Below, piece by piece: positions 63,286 through 64,000 of a stretch of DNA of 64,000 nucleotides (positions are counted from its first letter, which is position 1; the number at the start of each line of letters is the position of its first letter). The notes under the pieces are model-generated. The model did not search any database and had not been told where the DNA came from. It worked only from the letters and a program-made list of their open reading frames with translations. Position numbers and translations under genes: made by a program. Source of the DNA: an uncultured Bacteroidota bacterium (GTDB lineage Bacteria; Bacteroidota; Bacteroidia; Flavobacteriales; Flavobacteriaceae); the NCBI GenBank assembly GCA_902631125.1, contig CACOXF010000002.1, positions 52,947-116,946 on the forward strand, written 5' to 3'.

Positions 63286-64000
63286 ATATATTTTGACGCA
63301 ATCCTTCTTTAATTATTTCTCGATCGAGCTGTCTCATTAATTCCAGTTTTCTTTTGTTGATTAATATTTGTTTCAACGTTGGTGCTACATAATCTAAAGG
63401 TGCCAAATCGTTACGTAAAACAACTTCTTCAACTACCACCAAATATACTTCTAAAGAATCTTGCAATTCAAAGAATGTGTCATTTTTTAAGGAATTTTTA
63501 TAACGCCTTTCAGAAATTGAAGGCAATCGATTAAAAAACTGAGATGCCTGAACCCATATAGAATCATTCAAAGAGTAGGTAGTAAATTGAAGAGCAATCG
63601 AATCCAGAAAGACTTTATCGTCTTCATTAAATCGCCGAATGCTTTTTCGAATCGATCGAAGATTATAATTTTCATTTCGCACACGAACATATCGCCCACG
63701 CATCAACTCTTTATTTGTTTTAAAGTTAAATTTGTTTTGTTCAAAATAGGATTCAATTTCTTCCTTTTCCACGATTGAGTCCAACTGAGACTGAATTGCC
63801 TTGTCCTTGTAGGTTTTTACATACAAGTCGTTGCGATAGGTGCTGACCAATTCTTCAAGTCCCTCCTTCTCTAATGAGCTCAAATTGATTTCTGCTTTTT
63901 TTAGATATAACATCTCTTCTGCCCATTCATTTATTGTTCTCGTTGTGATTTGTATGCTTTCGCTTCCATTTGGTCCAATTTGATTCTCTAAATCAGAAAT
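63269..64000 (-). CDS. Peptidyl-prolyl isomerase-like envelope protein, 5' end missing
   Basis: The frame stays open from the stop at 63269 to the right window edge, giving at least 243 residues; the internal ATG at 63913 is probably not the start since upstream codons (ISDLENQIGPNGSES, TRTINEWAEEM) read as protein. Highly charged, helical, with IQSQLDSIVEKEEIESYFEQN resembling the SurA/PpiC N-terminal domain and a tail LAPLDYVAPTLKQILINKRK typical of the PPIase-like protein next to surA in flavobacteria. No parvulin catalytic domain is seen in the visible part. Confidence 0.7.
   Translation of the reverse strand: MSDLENQIGPNGSESIQITTRTINEWAEEMLYLKKAEINLSSLEKEGLEELVSTYRNDLYVKTYKDKAIQSQLDSIVEKEEIESYFEQNKFNFKTNKELMRGRYVRVRNENYNLRSIRKSIRRFNEDDKVFLDSIALQFTTYSLNDSIWVQASQFFNRLPSISERRYKNSLKNDTFFELQDSLEVYLVVVEEVVLRNDLAPLDYVAPTLKQILINKRKLELMRQLDREIIKEGLRQNIYEVYE

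Noticed and set aside
1-64000. CRISPR arrays, tRNA/rRNA genes, insertion sequences, integrases, prophage genes
   Set aside because: No repeat-spacer pattern, no cloverleaf or rRNA-like stretch and no transposase or integrase motif was seen in gaps or frames.

Overview
The window looks like AT-rich chromosomal DNA from a marine Bacteroidota, most likely a flavobacterium. Signs are a SusC/SusD pair, a hybrid two-component regulator, type IX secretion (T9SS) C-terminal tails, many Bacteroidota-type lipoprotein signals, and a fused CcsB/CcsA cytochrome c maturation protein. No tRNA, rRNA, CRISPR array, transposase or phage gene was seen.

Positions 1 to about 57500 form one large polysaccharide utilization locus (PUL) for a sulfated, fucose-containing algal polysaccharide (fucoidan-like, inferred). 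It has five GH29 alpha-L-fucosidases, eleven S1-type sulfatases each with a formylglycine-type Cys motif, one GH117-like enzyme, six parallel beta-helix proteins (two GH141-like, three of a lyase/hydrolase-like family, one broken by a frameshift), one SusC/SusD pair and one hybrid two-component sensor. No GH107 or GH168 endo-fucanase was recognised.

Layout: 1-1741 (-) partial Zn-alcohol dehydrogenase and GH29; 1909-9113 (+) GH29, frameshifted beta-helix gene, GH29, GH117; 25297-9121 (-) susC, susD and seven sulfatases in a compact ~16-kb gene series; 30103-25826 (-) hybrid sensor; 35077-30182 (-) small T9SS protein, beta-helix T9SS protein, GH29; 35422-46765 (+) two GH141-like paralogues, four sulfatases and a small helical secreted protein; 51510-46991 (-) L-fucose catabolic genes (SDR, FAH-family hydrolase, FMN L-lactate dehydrogenase) plus a GH29; 51756-54721 (+) a helical-domain/beta-helix fusion and its stand-alone helical relative; 57512-54777 (-) a large beta-helix T9SS protein. 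From 57836 to the right edge is an ordinary minus-strand housekeeping block: ccsBA, small envelope proteins, surA and another partial PPIase-like gene.

How it may work together: secreted and surface beta-helix enzymes, sulfatases and fucosidases trim the polysaccharide, SusCD imports oligomers, and L-fucose is oxidised by the non-phosphorylative route (dehydrogenase, lactonase, dehydratase, SDR, FAH hydrolase) to pyruvate and L-lactate, the latter oxidised by LldD. Two gene remnants inside the catabolic operon, one recognisable as a truncated fuconolactonase, and the frameshifted beta-helix gene show partial decay. Several promoters carry direct repeats with a 21-bp period that share a TTT[AG]TGTTA core; they are candidate binding sites of the AraC-type output domain of the hybrid sensor.
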